A stretch of DNA of 64,000 nucleotides from Cladopsammia gracilis (taxonomy: Eukaryota; Cnidaria; Anthozoa; Scleractinia; Dendrophylliidae), in NCBI GenBank assembly GCA_022457155.1, contig JAJGOT010000342.1:62001-126000 (forward strand). The letters are read 5' to 3'. The translations under genes and the position numbers were made by a program. Below, one piece after another: positions 10,775 to 22,375 of the stretch (its first letter is position 1; every line of letters starts with the position of its first letter). Under the pieces are notes generated by a model. It had not been told where the DNA came from. It made no database searches and saw only the letters and a program-made list of their open reading frames with translations.

Positions 10775-11953
10775 TCGTCATCGCTTCTGTACGCATTGCG
10801 TACCTATTTTTTCAATTTGTTGTGGTGACTTGTTAAATGCCGCTAGACCATCATCTCGATAGAGGCCGATATTTTGGCCATACTTTTCGGTGAGAAGGGA
10901 TAGCAGGTAACAGCCGACTAATTCACACGTTTCTGCACCGTCGAAAGAACCCATGGTGACATCGAAAAGATCATTTGAAGATTTTTTCTCCCATGCAGAA
11001 TTATCGCTAAACAACAGTGAGCGCTTAGCGTGTAATATGATGTCACGTTCCTGTTTGCTGATGGGTCGGTACCTGCTGGCGAAGTCGAGGGCCTTTGAGA
11101 GTAACTTCTCATTGATTGAGGGATAGAAATCACACACGTCGAAACATATGAATGATAGTGTCTCTTTATTCTTTAAGTTGTTAAACCAAGATAGGACGCT
11201 GGACGTGTTTTTCCACTGGTTGATTTGGGTGTTATGGATGATGGACGAGTTGATTTCATCAAGGATTTGTTTGCTAACTATTCCTATTTCGGACTTGGAA
11301 GGGTTGATAAGGCGGCACGTCGGGTGGTCATTGAACGCGGGTTTGTGATCTTTTAAGGTGATGAATGCCTCTATCTTCGCTTGCTTCTCAATTCGGTCGT
11401 CTAATTTGAGCCGTTGTGCAATACTGGCTGACTGCGCGTCTAATTTGTCTGCAACACGATCGCTTGACTTCTTGTAAGTCTTTGTTACATTTTCTTTGAT
11501 CAACTTATCGTATGAGGCTGGATTCATTGTGTAGTAATTGGTTGTTTTGTCTGCTGGGATTAGGAGGCTGTCTGGTTTCTTGATTTTCTTCTTTATGTCG
11601 CTGTTTAATGACTCTTTAATTGGTTTTGGAAGTTGCATTTAATTTCTTTGAACTCTATGTTTTGTATGAGGTCTAGCATGCCGTCCTCGAAGGGGATGAG
11701 CTCGTTGATTCTCGGTGGCGAGTTCCTTGATTTGAATCCGTAGGTTTCTTTAGCTGATTGTTCCGTTGGGTTGAGAAAATGATATGCTTTCTAGCGCATC
11801 CGTCGAAGGAAGTGTTCTGTCTTCTCAATAAAATACTTCATGTATCCGCTTCTTGATGGCAGTGGGATGTTTTTCGTTGAATAGCCCAAATTGACCTTTT
11901 CCATGGTAATAGATGATGAAACTATCAGAGTGCTCAACAAAAAGGAGCTGGAT

Positions 11954-12421
11954 AATATAATAAAATAATGAATTGAAGACTTCATCAGCTATAAGAGTGC
12001 TCAATAGATAAACTAGAGCGATATGTAGATTTGTAGAGATGGATTACTTGGTCGAAGACATTTATTCACTGCTACTCAGAGTTTCATGCTTCTTACGAAG
12101 CAATCATCAGGCAACTGCCTACAATAACGGATACATAGAAAAACATACAAAATTTGAAATTACAGAACAATACCTAATGGCGTGACGTGCGGAGATATGA
12201 TTGGTTAACTAAACGAATACAGTTTTCAACAGGAATTTCTTAGAATGTCTACAAGTAGATAGGAGTTCGCTTCTATTGTTCAGTGTTGACATTTCGGGTC
12301 TGCATATGATGAAATATTTTTCCCATAAACATAAATTACAACGCTTGTTTACATTTGAATACGATCTTGCTTGTTTAATCTTACGCCATTTGATGTTGTA
12401 AATGACGTCTCTTTCTTTTAA
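11954..12421 (-). repeat. PLE 3' UTR, upstream (pLTR) copy
   Basis: Direct repeat of 6730-7201 that sits 5' of the RT ORF in the element's own orientation. The coding tail continues at 13003 beyond the TTAA MITE. Confidence 0.85.
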
Positions 12422-12998
12422 CCCTATTCGGCCTGGGGGGGGGGCACAAAGTGCCCGCGCTAACTTTGAACATTCATAACTTCCTTAATACGTATTCAAA
12501 CGCCATCAAACTTTGTGACTTTTCCTAACATTTATCTGGCAACAATTTGATTTGACAATTTTTTGATCACGTGACTTGATGTTTCCATGGCAACAAGATT
12601 TTGACAGCCATGTTTTTTGAAATTTGCATATTTATACCTTTGAGAGAAGAAAAACAATGTTTATTGGTATAACTTTTGTAGTTTTACGTCATTTAACGTT
12701 TATTTATTGGTTTTCATTAATTTTGGGGGAATTTGGACGGTTTTTAAAAGGTTTTAAAAAATTTCAGAAATCCAAGATGGCGGATCCAAGATGGCGGCCG
12801 CATAATTAATTACCTAATAACTACGTCATATGACGTCATCGTTCCATTGTGCGGACCGCAAAGGAGACAGTTTTGGACGTACTATGTACCCTCTAGGTTT
12901 CATTGTCATAGCCTTAATGCTCTTGAAGTTACGAAGGGGGGGCACAATGTGCCCCCCCCCAGGCTCAGGAACTCAAAAAAAGCCCAGGCTGAATAGGG
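12422..12998. mobile_element. MITE with TTAA target duplication, family 1 copy A
   Basis: Flanked by TTAA at 12418-12421 and 12999-13002. The termini are CCCTATTCGGCCTGGG and its inverse CCCAGGCTGAATAGGG. Removing it restores the PLE sequence ..CTTTCTTTTAAGCTCC.., which is intact at 7190-7205. TTAA duplication is typical of piggyBac and Kolobok transposases. The interior has long G/C runs and GATGGCGGA.. motifs but no gene. A sister copy lies at 25860-26660. Confidence 0.92.
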
Positions 12999-13002
12999 TT
13001 AA

Positions 13003-13241
13003 GCTCCAGATGTATTTGCTTAATTCTGTTGCATGCTTGTATTTTTCATTTCTAAATGAGCATACATGATTTCTGTATCTTAATTTAAACGCTGTGTCAC
13101 AAAGTCCGACGTATGTCTCTTTGGAGGATGATGTTGTGACTTCAGCTTGGTAAATGATGTTTGTGTCGTTGCATTTTCCGTTCATGGTTACATTTTCTTT
13201 GATCAAGGCTGGATTCATTGTGTAGTAATTGGTTGTTTTGG
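13003..13241 (-). pseudogene. PLE GIY-YIG tail of the upstream partial copy
   Basis: Same GIY-YIG stretch as in the main PLE ([18 protein letters not shown]). It then jumps near 13188 to a piece of the RT N-terminus ([10 protein letters not shown]) and ends abruptly at 13241 where repeat E2 starts. Confidence 0.8.
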
Positions 13242-13242
13242 T

Positions 13243-14310
13243 TATACCCGTCATTTTTCATGGTCATGGCTAGCGGAATGTTTCGCGGGCCCGTGTCTGC
13301 AACATGTGCGTCGCGCAAGGCTAGCTCGCAGGCGCGTATGACGTCGCAAAACATGCGCGTATAACGCCACACGCGCGGCTACACAGCCGTCAGCTCGGTA
13401 AACAATATTTAGGCGGAGCAGTAAAGTCGTTATTTCCCTGCATTTTTTCGCGGTTTGCTACTCAAGACAGGGATACAAATTAAGGGATACTCAGACGCTG
13501 TTTTAGTGGAATAAGAAGAGCTTTCAGGAATGAAATCTTGCTTCGAGGAACTTCATATTATCAATGCAGGAGCCATGCGGGGAGATGCCTTGTTTTTATT
13601 ATGGATTTCAGAACCGAAGAAGTGGAATTTCCAAGCATTCCAGTGCTTTAAGGGTAAAATAAATCACATTTTTCGATGGGAATTCATGTTGATATCAATT
13701 TTTGATTGACTTTTCCTTTGTGTTCTCTTAGGTTTGGATACATGTTTATGAAACGTTCAAATTAAGTCGTGTTGTTATCTTGAATTTCACCGAGGACAGC
13801 TCTGCCTTGATAAGCTATAAATGGTACGTGTTCTGCTTTTAAACATAAATTAGTGGAGATTTGAATGCAATTTTTCGAAAGAAGATTGTGTTATCCTTTT
13901 TTATGTCTTTGTTCATTCATTATATAGATTAAAAAGCGATTTTATGTAAACAAAACTAGACTTAGATTTTCTGTCTTCACTTGCGTCGCCTTATGCAAAT
14001 ATGTTTGTGTATTTTTGTAATTTTGATTTCCAAATCAGTTTCTCCGGCAATTTTTGACAGACAAAAACTGTATTTTATTCGGAAAGTAGTCGTACTAGTT
14101 ATTCTAGACAAAGAAAAGTTGTTTTTGTGAACTTTTGTACGGTCTAAATGTACTGTGCAGACGGTCAGGTAACACTGTTATTGAGAATTGCTAAAATTGA
14201 AAGTAGCCCGTTCGTCAATCTTAATTCTTGTGCTTCCGACCTTTCACCTAGTTAGTTAAGTTTCAAAGTGCGACGCTGTTAGGCTTGTCCTATCTATATA
14301 TATTAGTTCC
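13243..14310 (+). repeat. Dispersed repeat E2, copy A
   Basis: About 1.07 kb that recurs inverted at 56536-57755. It starts CCCGTCATTTTTCATGG with a CpG-rich stretch (TGACGTC, GCGCGTATAAC) and ends GCTATCTATATATATTA-like. Both copies share this body and the same two edges against unrelated flanks, which shows a mobile unit. No clear TIR, poly-A tail or coding capacity was seen. The CpG-rich first half looks like a captured promoter/first exon. Confidence 0.7.
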
Positions 14311-17300
14311 CATATATGGTTATATGCTGCAAGGTCATGGCCCCATGCAGTAAAATACCATGCTTCAACAGTCATGCACCATGCCCTAGTTGCTTCATTT
14401 ATATTTGTTGAACCCTATAAAGGATGAACCATTTTATTTCTTAGGGGGGGAGGGGGTGGCAAATACCTAAAAAAAAAAATTCACGCACAGATAAAGTATT
14501 GAAAAATCACAGAAAAAATTCTTGCACAGCCTCCAGATGGAAAAAAAAAATCATACTAAAACAAAATGCCATACCCCCCACCCCTAAAAAATAAAATGCT
14601 CCATCCCCAAGGAGGGTACACTCATTCATCTTCAAAACATTGACAGCTATTTAATATTTAATCTACAGGTTTACTTATATTTCATGGACAAACTGTTACT
14701 GAAAGGATGAAGTTGTGACTTATATAATATTAAATCAACATTTAATATGAGCAACAGCATAAAAAAGAAACACTGCTGATAAGCAGTCAATACTGATATA
14801 CTGTAATGGTGCAGACATTCCTTCACCTTCAGGGTATTACATGTATAACAACAGTGAGAGCTGTTTTGGATCACTAAGATTAGAATAATTTAAAAAGTGT
14901 TTTGGGGTTAAGCCCAATTATTGCTTATCACTTTTACATTGAGCAAGTAAGCTTGAAAAGATCATAAGCTAAGCTTATCCAAAGCCAATGTAACTGTATA
15001 CAAATGTACTTAAACTTTTAGCTTACTTAACCCAACATGAAAGAGCAACCAAAAATGGGCCATTTCTCCCGCATACAACCTCTAAGTTGCGTTCTAGCCA
15101 TCCAAGTTGCGTTCTAGCCATCCAACAGTATTCCATTTACAACCAATCGTAACTGATTTTTTGAAAACTTGAACCTTATTTACAACTTGTACATGCCATC
15201 TTCTTGACAGTTTGATGAAGCAAAGAATTTAAATCAACCTGTACGCTCAATATTGCAAAATTTGGGTTGATTATGTTACTATGATAGCTTTCTGTCACAA
15301 AGGTCAAAAGGATTTCTTGTTATCAACCATTAAGCAGAAATGTGCAAAGGATTTGCAGCTGTTTCCAGCAGGAAAATTTGCCTCACTCGAGCAAACATGG
15401 CCGCCACATGTTTTGACCACGTGACTTCTTTTGGAACATGGATGCCCACTCGCGCGGGCGCGCGCGCACTCATGTTCAGGAAATTAGCATTCAATTGATT
15501 CGGCAAACAAAATCAAAGCTGAAGTGTTGCTGTTGTTGAAATTGAAACACATTCCCACTTTACAGTACAGCCTGGCTAAGCTACCACTCACGTGCTTTTC
15601 CTTCGTGCGTAGATTGTCAAGCTGGCCTGGAATTTTTTAAATCGACACCAATGCGAGATACAGTCGCTCTTGTAGCCATTGACTGGCTTCCTGCCTGTAT
15701 TGCGGAAAGAAAACTAATTCCGACAACTCAATTCGAAGTAAGGTAAATGTAAATTTCTGAAATTTATTGGTTAAGCGGGCACGGGAGCTAGTCGCGCGCG
15801 GAGGAAAACAAAGCGCGAAGCATGGAAACCATCTACGGTTGGAAAGGAATTCTGGGAGAATCAAAATGGCGGACACCAATGTAAATATTGTCAACTTTGT
15901 CATTTGCTGTGCATCCGTTTGTGATCCATTATTTTCTGGAAATTTTTGAGGTAATAATTAACTTCTCCACCGGTAAATCTGTCAACAGCCTCAGCAGTAA
16001 CACTATTTAGTTTTGTTTTGATAGATTAAATTGAAATGCTGCCAGGTGGAAAAGTGTGAGAGCATTTCGAACCTAGCTAGTAGCAGAACTAATCAACCCT
16101 GCTAGAAAGTCTCTTACGAGGGTTCGTTTCCCTGTCAGCGGAACATCCAAGTTTTATTTCAGGAGCCGTACAAATAGTTGGAGAAATGGGAAAGATGCGC
16201 TATTGAGAAGGACCCTTACGGTACCAAATATAATTGGAATATTCTATTGGACTAAGACAGGAGAACAACAAATTGGCTGGGTGCCTGACCAAACAGTTTT
16301 GGATGTCGTTTGCCAAGCTTTGGAGCCAAAATTGACTGCAACTACCACAACAATGGCAGATAAATTAACCAAATTTTTGTAATATGTGAAATCGAGAAGT
16401 GATTTTTAATAAACTAATTCAATGCCTTTGTTGTATAAATACTTAAGTCAAGGAAAATGTACCGGTATGTTAGTTTGATTCCGATCAGGTATCCATTTTT
16501 AAGTGAAAAAGTTGGATTTTCTTTACAAGATTTTGTTTGCAGTGTATATGATCTCTATATTTTGTATGATTATTGTTTTTATTGTAATATCTTAAAAAAC
16601 ATATAAGCAGCTAACTGATTTTTTCTCATTCTAGATATTAAAGCAATATTGTTCCTGCCTCTTGTTTGGCTAATCAATGTTCATAATACAATTTAACATT
16701 CATATTATTTATATAATGTAGTTGTTGTTGCTATTGTAATAATTTGACTCTCAGTATAGCTAAAAGGGGCTATAAAATCTGGAAACTGGAGACTTACGGT
16801 CACTTAGGTCTATCTGAGACCAAGTGAACTGATTGTGATAATTTTGTTTATTGAAATACGAGACAAACTATCATGAATGCCAGGATTAAAGTCAGGACTC
16901 AAGCTATAGCCCTAACCCTACATTGTAACTCTACGTCTAACCCGAACTGGAGTCCTTGGTCTCATCCTGACTTAAATCCTGACTCGATCGGACCTGGCTT
17001 GAATCCTGTCTCATATTTCTCTCCAGAGACCAGTGGCTTGGTATTTATGTATAGCGATGAAGAGACTATCAATAACTTTTTGTTTCATTACTTTTTAGAA
17101 ATACTTTTATGTTGCCTGAAGTTGCCTTCAGTTACCTTAAGTCGCCTTAAGTCACCTTAAGTTGCCTTAAGTCGCCTTAAATCGCCTAAAGTCGCCTTAA
17201 GTCGCCTAAAGTCGCATAAAGTCGCCAATATTTTAAACTATTTTTTCCTTAAGTCGCCTTAAATCGCCCTAAATTGCTTAAAGTCGCCTAAAGTTACGGC

Positions 17301-17324
17301 GACTTAAGGTCCCAGAGTAGGCCT
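14311..17324 (+). mobile_element. DNA transposon E3, copy A, left end truncated
   Basis: Colinear with 59030-61976, the complete copy. The left TIR is missing and E2 abuts directly at 14311. The right end is intact: a cluster of AGTCGCCTTA-type repeats and then GGTCCCAGAGTAGGCCT at 17308-17324, which cuts into a LINE RT frame. It contains a small inverted GGATGAACCATTTTA module (14424-14612) and a CpG-rich promoter-like block (15440-15500 and 15770-15900). A copy of the E3 ORF at 16060-16380 is broken by indels relative to copy B. Confidence 0.85.
17105..17300 (+). repeat. AGTCGCCTTA short tandem repeats in the E3 terminus
   Basis: Degenerate 10-bp units AGTCGCCTTA / AGTCGCCTAA / AGTTGCCTTA. 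They are the subterminal repeats of E3. The inverse arrangement is at 58806-58925 and the matching right-end set at 61750-61955. Confidence 0.9.
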
Positions 17325-19355
17325 TGACTCGGTTGATTTGAAATTTCTTATTAGGGTCCTAGAGGTGTTCAATTTTGGACCGAATTTTATTCAATGGATC
17401 AAAACTTTCTATAATGGTGCAAAAAGTTGCGTTATGAATAATGGTTACATTACTAGGGCGCGGTGTAAGGCAAGGAGATCCACCCTCGGCCTATCTTTTC
17501 ATAACAGTTATAGAGATACTGTCAATACGCATCCGCGGGTACAAATCTATTCAAGGGATACCAGTCAATGGAAAGGAAATTAAGTTGATTGTTTTTGCGG
17601 ATGACATGACAATGTTTGTCAAAAATTTGGAATCTTTCTACAACCTTATGAATTTAATTTGCTTGATCAGTTTGGAAAGTGCGCCGGACTAAAACCAAAC
17701 AAATCGAAGACTGAGGCGCTTTAGCTTGGTCCACAAAGAAGCACTAATCTACATGATATCCTCAAACTTACCAACACCTCTGAGCCGCCAAAAATCTTAG
17801 GTATCTGCTTTACATACAATGAACAGCTTCGTGATAAGCTTAATTTGGACACCTCGTTAGAATCGGTCAAAAAGCTTTTAGCCCAGTGGAAGAGGCGTGG
17901 CCTTACTATCATGGGAAAAATACAGGTTCTAAAATCTCTCATCATTCCAAAGTTGTTGTATCGCTTGACTAATATCAGTTCTAGTGACTCAATCATAACG
18001 GAAATCAACAAAGTAATGTACAGCTTTATCTGGAATGGTAAAGACAAGATCAAACGTTTGGCAATTATTAATGATATTGAAAATGGCAGCTTAAGAATGA
18101 CTCATTTGGAGACTTCCATTCAAGCACAAAGAGTAACGGTTCTAAAGCGATATGCCAGTAATGATGTTCGTGCGTGGAAAAACATCCTAGATTCGTGTCT
18201 GGAAAATGTGGGAGGTATATTTATTTTACAATGTAATTTTGATTTTCCAAAACTGCCTATTAGAGTCCCAACATTTTATAAGGAATGTTTTTATTCATGG
18301 TCATCATTGGTTAAGTGGACAAATGAAACAATAGGTGGAGTGTTGCGGCAACCGATATGGAATAATAAATTCATCTGTATTGAGAACAAATCTGTTTATT
18401 ATTCCCGTTTGAAAAACATAGGTTTGAAAACAATCGGGGACATGTCCCGGACCGGAACTTTGTTGGGTTTTGACGATTTGAGAGAGAAAGGAATCAAACC
18501 ATCTGAATATTTTCTCTGGATGGGTATCGTGCAACCTCTTCCTCATGAATGGCGCCTGCTGTTGAAAGCCCCAAACGTGAATTCGATTCCCTCTCGCTCT
18601 GCGACTAGCAAAAATCGAGACGTTGAAAATATATGCGTAAGTTTAGATGGTATTTCTGTAATTGACATCCAGCAGCTGACAAGTAAGAAAGTTTATATGT
18701 CCCTTATTAGTACGAAGGTTAAGGAACCATCTGCTAAAAGTAAGTTCAATGAGTCTTTTCCTGACGAGAACCTCGATTGGAAAATTATATATATAAGATC
18801 CCTTTTATAACAACAATTGACACAAGAACCATAATTTTTCAGTTTGAAATCTTTCATAGGATTTTGTTTACCAATTTAACTCTTTTCAAGATGAAGCTAA
18901 TCCCATCACCACTTTGCACTTTCTGTGGTTTAGAGAGCGAATCTCCGGAGCATATTTTTTGCGAGTGTACTAGCATAAAAGTGTTCTGGAACGATTTCCT
19001 TGTAGTGTTAATTACGCCAACCTATCTCTGATAAACGTGAGTAAGCGTCAAATAATGCTGGGTATTTTTGAAAAAACAGAGGACTTTAAGTTAATCAATC
19101 ACCTATTAATTTTACTAAACAAACCATCTGTAGCTGTAGACAAAAGAAATTAACACCGAATATTATGTTGTTTAAGACTTATTTAAAACATGCCATTGAA
19201 ATCGAAAAGACTATTGCTGCGAACAATAATAAGACGCTTGTTCTCCTAGAGAAATGGGAAAAAAATGGGAAAAAGTTCTAAATTTCACTTGTAGCTTAGT
19301 TCCTTTCGTTTCCTTTCGTGTTAATAAAGTTCTTTAAATACCAAGAAAAAAAGTT
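17325..19355 (+). pseudogene. L1/Tx1-like LINE reverse transcriptase, 5'-truncated
   Basis: It starts inside the RT domain just after the E3 end: DSVDLKFLIRVLEVF (motif A region), then RGVRQGDPPSAYLFI, VFADDMTMF (catalytic ADD, about 17590-17615) and the thumb/C-terminal part WKRRGLTIMGKIQVLKSLI and FIWNGKDKIKR. It ends with a zinc-knuckle-like CTFCGLESESPEHIFCEC (about 18916-18970). The long intact piece is 17845-18810; frame breaks occur near 17470, 17660 and 18800. This RT would prime at a nicked target to copy its RNA. The 3' UTR ends with a short A-rich tail near 19350. The 5' half is missing because of the E2/E3 junction. Confidence 0.85.
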
Positions 19356-19379
19356 ACTGCATTAGATCTTTTCAGTCAC

Positions 19380-19960
19380 ATTTCTACTAAATGGTGGGTT
19401 GAACTATATTATGTTCCTCTGCCTCTTTCTCTTTCTGGTGGTTGATTCTGGTGAATGCTGTTGCGTTGGGGTGAATTTTAGGGTGTGTGAATAACCGCTT
19501 TTGTGCAACGTTTCTTGATAGGGTGGTGCTGCTTCATTGAAGGCTTCTTCGTCTGATGAAATTTCAGATAGCCGTTTGTTAATTGCCTCAGGGATATTTT
19601 TTATTATGCATGGAGGGTGGTTAGATTTGCTGTGGACATAGAGCGGAGTGTGGTTGTTGGCTTCGAATAAGGCTTGTATTTCTCGGTGGCTAGTGTTACA
19701 TCAAGGAAATTGACGACTTTTTTGTTTGCTTCGATGGTGACGCGCAGGTTGTTTTTGGCGAACACTTTGCAGATTTCTTTTTTTATTTTTTTTTTCGATT
19801 TTTTGTGGGGTTTGGTCAAGAACTGCTAAGCCGTCATCTCTGTAAAGCCCAATTTCCATGTCGTAAGGTATTTCTTCTAGCTGCGAAAGGATGTAGATTC
19901 CGACTAATTCACATTTCTTGCCCCAAACAAACCCTAGCTTCTCGCCTGGCGACAAAACCT
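19380..19960 (-). pseudogene. PLE RT fragment (second family)
   Basis: Minus-strand pieces KKCELVGIYILSQL and [20 protein letters not shown] (YxDD motif), then [21 protein letters not shown] and VNFLDVTL, in two overlapping frames. This is the RT C-terminal region of a PLE, diverged from the one at 6.7-13 kb. It has no GIY-YIG or 3' end and abuts a BEL/Pao gag at about 19962. Confidence 0.82.
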
Positions 19961-19964
19961 TAAA

Positions 19965-21646
19965 CTGAGAACAAACAAGCTATGAACTCCCTTGCACAGA
20001 CGACAAGGAAACCGTTTGGTCTTAGTGTCACTACCCTTGGCATCATTGCTGTTTCCCTTTTGCGGTGGGTTTCGCTGCTGCTCTTCGGCTTGCAGTCCGA
20101 AATTCGCTCCTTTGTCCCTTTCTGGCTTGGGGAAGCCTCTTACACTAAACTCCTTAGGCTTAAACTCTGACACACCAAACATAGGATCAGTGGCCTCACG
20201 AGCATCTTCTGAGACAAAACGCATCAAGTTGGCAATTGAGGGATATCTATCAGTTGCCTCCAAGGTTTTAACAACTAGTTTCCTCCAACGCCCCTGCAAA
20301 AACTGTGGTAGTCTCTCGACAATCCTAGTCATGCTTCTTCTAGTGTCAATCTCTTCAAGTTTGTTCATAGCTTCTAAAGTCTCCTTACAACCCCTCAAAT
20401 CATCTGCCAATTCCTGAAGGCGGTGTCCCTCATTGTTCCTGATAACAGGTCCCTGATAACAGGTTCCTGATAACAGGTCCCTCCGTAACTTCTCTCACCC
20501 ACATTTCAGAGATCCTGTAATCACTTCCAAACCTCTCCTTTAACAACACTCTTGCTTTCGCATATCCCTCCGAAGGTTGCATGACGGCACAACACTTGAT
20601 GACCTTAAGGGCTTCTCCTTTGCAGTACTGGAAAAGCCTGTTCAACTTTGCGCTGTCGTCTATAGATGCGTTCCCAATGCTGCGCAAAGCTGCTCAAAGC
20701 TACGCATAAAGCTGCTCAAAGCTACGCATAAACCTCCAGAACTCCAAAGGGTCCCCATTGAATGTCATCAGCTCAGCCTTCAGCAACTGCATAATGTTGA
20801 TCATTTGAAGGAGATGGGACTCATCACAGAGTGAGGAGTTTGAACTGACAGGCTGTTCAGGGGTACCTTGTCTCTCTACCTTAACCTCAGCAGTGTCATA
20901 GCAAGTACCAGGTGTCTCTTCCTTCACTTTCACACCAGCTCCCTGACCTTGCTTACCCGAGATCTCCTGCTTCTCACCACCAAACATACACTCTGGCCAA
21001 TCCGTCGCATTAGAGTTCAACTTCTTCGTGGAACCTTCCACAGCACTATGTTCACTCAGTTCACGCTTCTCTTCAAACATTCGGTAAACTCTTTCTTCAG
21101 CTTCGACTTCTGAAATTTTTGCTTTTAATTTCAATTGTTCCTGGTCGTGTTGCAATTGTAGTTGCCTACGTTTCAATTCCAACCCGTCATTCAGGACCTG
21201 TGCACGCGTCATGAGAGCTGCCTTCCTAGCGGCGGCCTTTAGCCTCGCACTGGAAGCATTGGTCGAAGAGGACTTCATTGTACTCCGACTAACATTGCTG
21301 ACACTATCCTCAGGGTCCACATCATCCTCTAAGTTGGCACCCGAAAGGTTCAATGCACATGCCACACTCACTCGATGCTCTGCTTATTTTACTGCCTCTC
21401 TACAATTGCCCTCACATTCAGCATAGTAAACTTGAGCACGAGTGACATCTAAAGTCAAACCAGCCCCCTCTAACAATTCTACATATTTAGCATTACAATC
21501 AAACAAATTTTTCAACACCGCTTTGACTTCGGCAATTTTCTTGCCAACACGATCAGCGTTTGCCCCCTTATCTAATAAACACAATAACTCGTCTTTCTTG
21601 TCAAATTCGACGCATACTCGTCACGCTTTCTTCTAAACGACGCCAT
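19965..21646 (-). pseudogene. BEL/Pao-type gag, broken
   Basis: ATG at 21646-21644 (MASFRRKRDEYASN), then a frame shift into a Lys/Glu-rich coiled-coil N-terminus. The 21371-20700 part ends with FNGDPLEFWRFMRSFE, followed by SAKLNRLFQYCKGEALKVI and GYAKARVLLKERFG in 20687-20430. These motifs mark the gag of BEL/Pao retrotransposons. The tail 20410-19965 reaches a zinc-knuckle-like FPCRLCKGVH and stops at the PLE junction. Gag would form the particle that packages element RNA. A TAG stop near 21386 and duplicated insertions (GCTACGCATAAAGCTGCTCAAA near 20700 and CCTGATAACAGGT near 20450) disrupt it. No pol was found. Confidence 0.85.
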
Positions 21647-21954
21647 GTTTTTCAGAGATCACAGCACTTTCATCCAAAGTCACGTTGTTCCTTCGCAGTC
21701 GCGTACTAACACGTAAATCCGCCTCAGAAAAACTTCGTATTCCGCTCAATGCACGGTGCATCTTGCCAGCGAAAGTTAAAACGAGCAGAACAAATAACCA
21801 GAGCACAAATGTCGACAAGAGACTCGGTTTAGATCCAATAAACATGCAAATGTAATCTGATCCAACACAATCCACAAACTGGATGAATACTCGTTTCTTC
21901 GCAACAACAACAGCCAAGGGCGATTCAGATCATCCACAAATTAATCTGTACGTT

Positions 21955-22375
21955 TGTAGGAGAACAACCAAGCACTGAAAGCAGTTCTTTTAATCTGTCA
22001 CGCGAACTCCCATACAAACGTTCACCACTTGAATCGCTAGCTATTCACAGGATGTTTCGTGGTTTCGATTCGATTCATTCGTTCGTTGGTTCGGTACAGC
22101 TGAAACGAGTAAGCACAAACGAGTCAATAAATCGTAATTTACAGCAATGGAACATGAAACGACGGTTGAAAATATACACCCTAATGTTCTTACATTAATT
22201 TTTGGGCTCTTTCAGGCTCTTCTCCATCTTAGCGAGTGCCAAACGCAAACAAACTTCGACGAGACAAACTACAAACGCCATTACTCGCTGCAAAACAACG
22301 CACATGGTCTTACATCACGTGACCCCTACTATGGGGGGTACTGAGGGGACGCGGGACAACAAACCGTCCCTAACA
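21955..22375 (-). repeat. 5' LTR of the BEL/Pao element (limits approximate)
   Basis: The region upstream of gag reads, on the minus strand, from about TGTTGTCCCGCG to ..GTTCTCCTACA. It contains an AATAAATCGTAATTT-like block and a GATTAAAAGAACT stretch. With no 3' LTR in the window the ends cannot be checked by comparison. Between 21954 and 21647 lies the leader. Confidence 0.5.

Larger units (their letters stand above)
8012..10805 (+). mobile_element. 2.8-kb transposon-like insertion with 2A/protease-like ORF
   Basis: It begins AAGCGATGACGAAGTCATCG, whose 8014-8032 part is a hairpin (GCGATGAC-GAA-GTCATCGC). Near its right edge is the inverse, TCGTCATCGCTT (10775-10786), followed by a second hairpin, GTACGCATTGCGTAC (10789-10803). 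ATTTTT flanks both sides (8006-8011 and 10806-10811). Comparison with the PLE reading frame (..IEKIKKEL..) agrees with a 6-bp duplication. Another hairpin, TATATCACGAAGTGATATA, lies near 8240. I cannot place it in a superfamily. Short inverted termini with hairpins suggest a Helitron2-like or unclassified DNA element, but a 6-bp duplication argues against a Helitron. Confidence 0.7.
7177..11904 (-). pseudogene. PLE RT/GIY-YIG polyprotein, interrupted
   Basis: Start at ATG 11904-11902 (MEKVNLGYSTKNIPLPSR). A TAG stop breaks the frame near 11790 and there is a shift near 11640. The RT segment 11638-10806 holds [10 protein letters not shown] (motif A) and GLYRDDGLA (the YxDD-type motif C) and stops at the 8012-10805 insertion. 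The second half, 8011-7177, continues with IKKELCKIF, a [10 protein letters not shown] block and the GIY-YIG-type tail [25 protein letters not shown]. The RT would copy RNA into DNA and the nuclease would nick the target. The stop, the frameshift and the 2.8-kb insertion make this copy dead. Confidence 0.85.
6730..13241 (-). mobile_element. Penelope-like element with repeated 3' region (pLTR), nested insertions
   Basis: On the minus strand the order is: partial upstream copy of the 3' region (13241-11954), RT ORF (11904 leftward), GIY-YIG (to 7177), and 3' UTR (7176-6730). The 6730-7201 and 11954-12421 blocks are nearly identical direct repeats, the LTR-like arrangement typical of Penelope-like elements. 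Two later insertions split it. The 8012-10805 element lies between duplicated ATTTTT. The TTAA MITE at 12422-12998 splits exactly the sequence that is intact at 7183-7201. In the upstream copy the GIY-YIG stretch jumps near 13188 to an N-terminal RT stretch, so that copy is also rearranged. PLEs are reverse-transcribing elements whose protein joins an RT to a GIY-YIG nuclease. Confidence 0.88.

Noticed and set aside
15637..15949. ORFs in the CpG-rich part of E3 copy A as a host gene
   Set aside because: The matching region in copy B does not conserve the frames; it is better read as a promoter/first-exon capture.
17105..17300. CRISPR-like short regular repeats (AGTCGCCTTA)
   Set aside because: Units are contiguous 10-mers without spacers and are the terminal repeats of a eukaryotic transposon.
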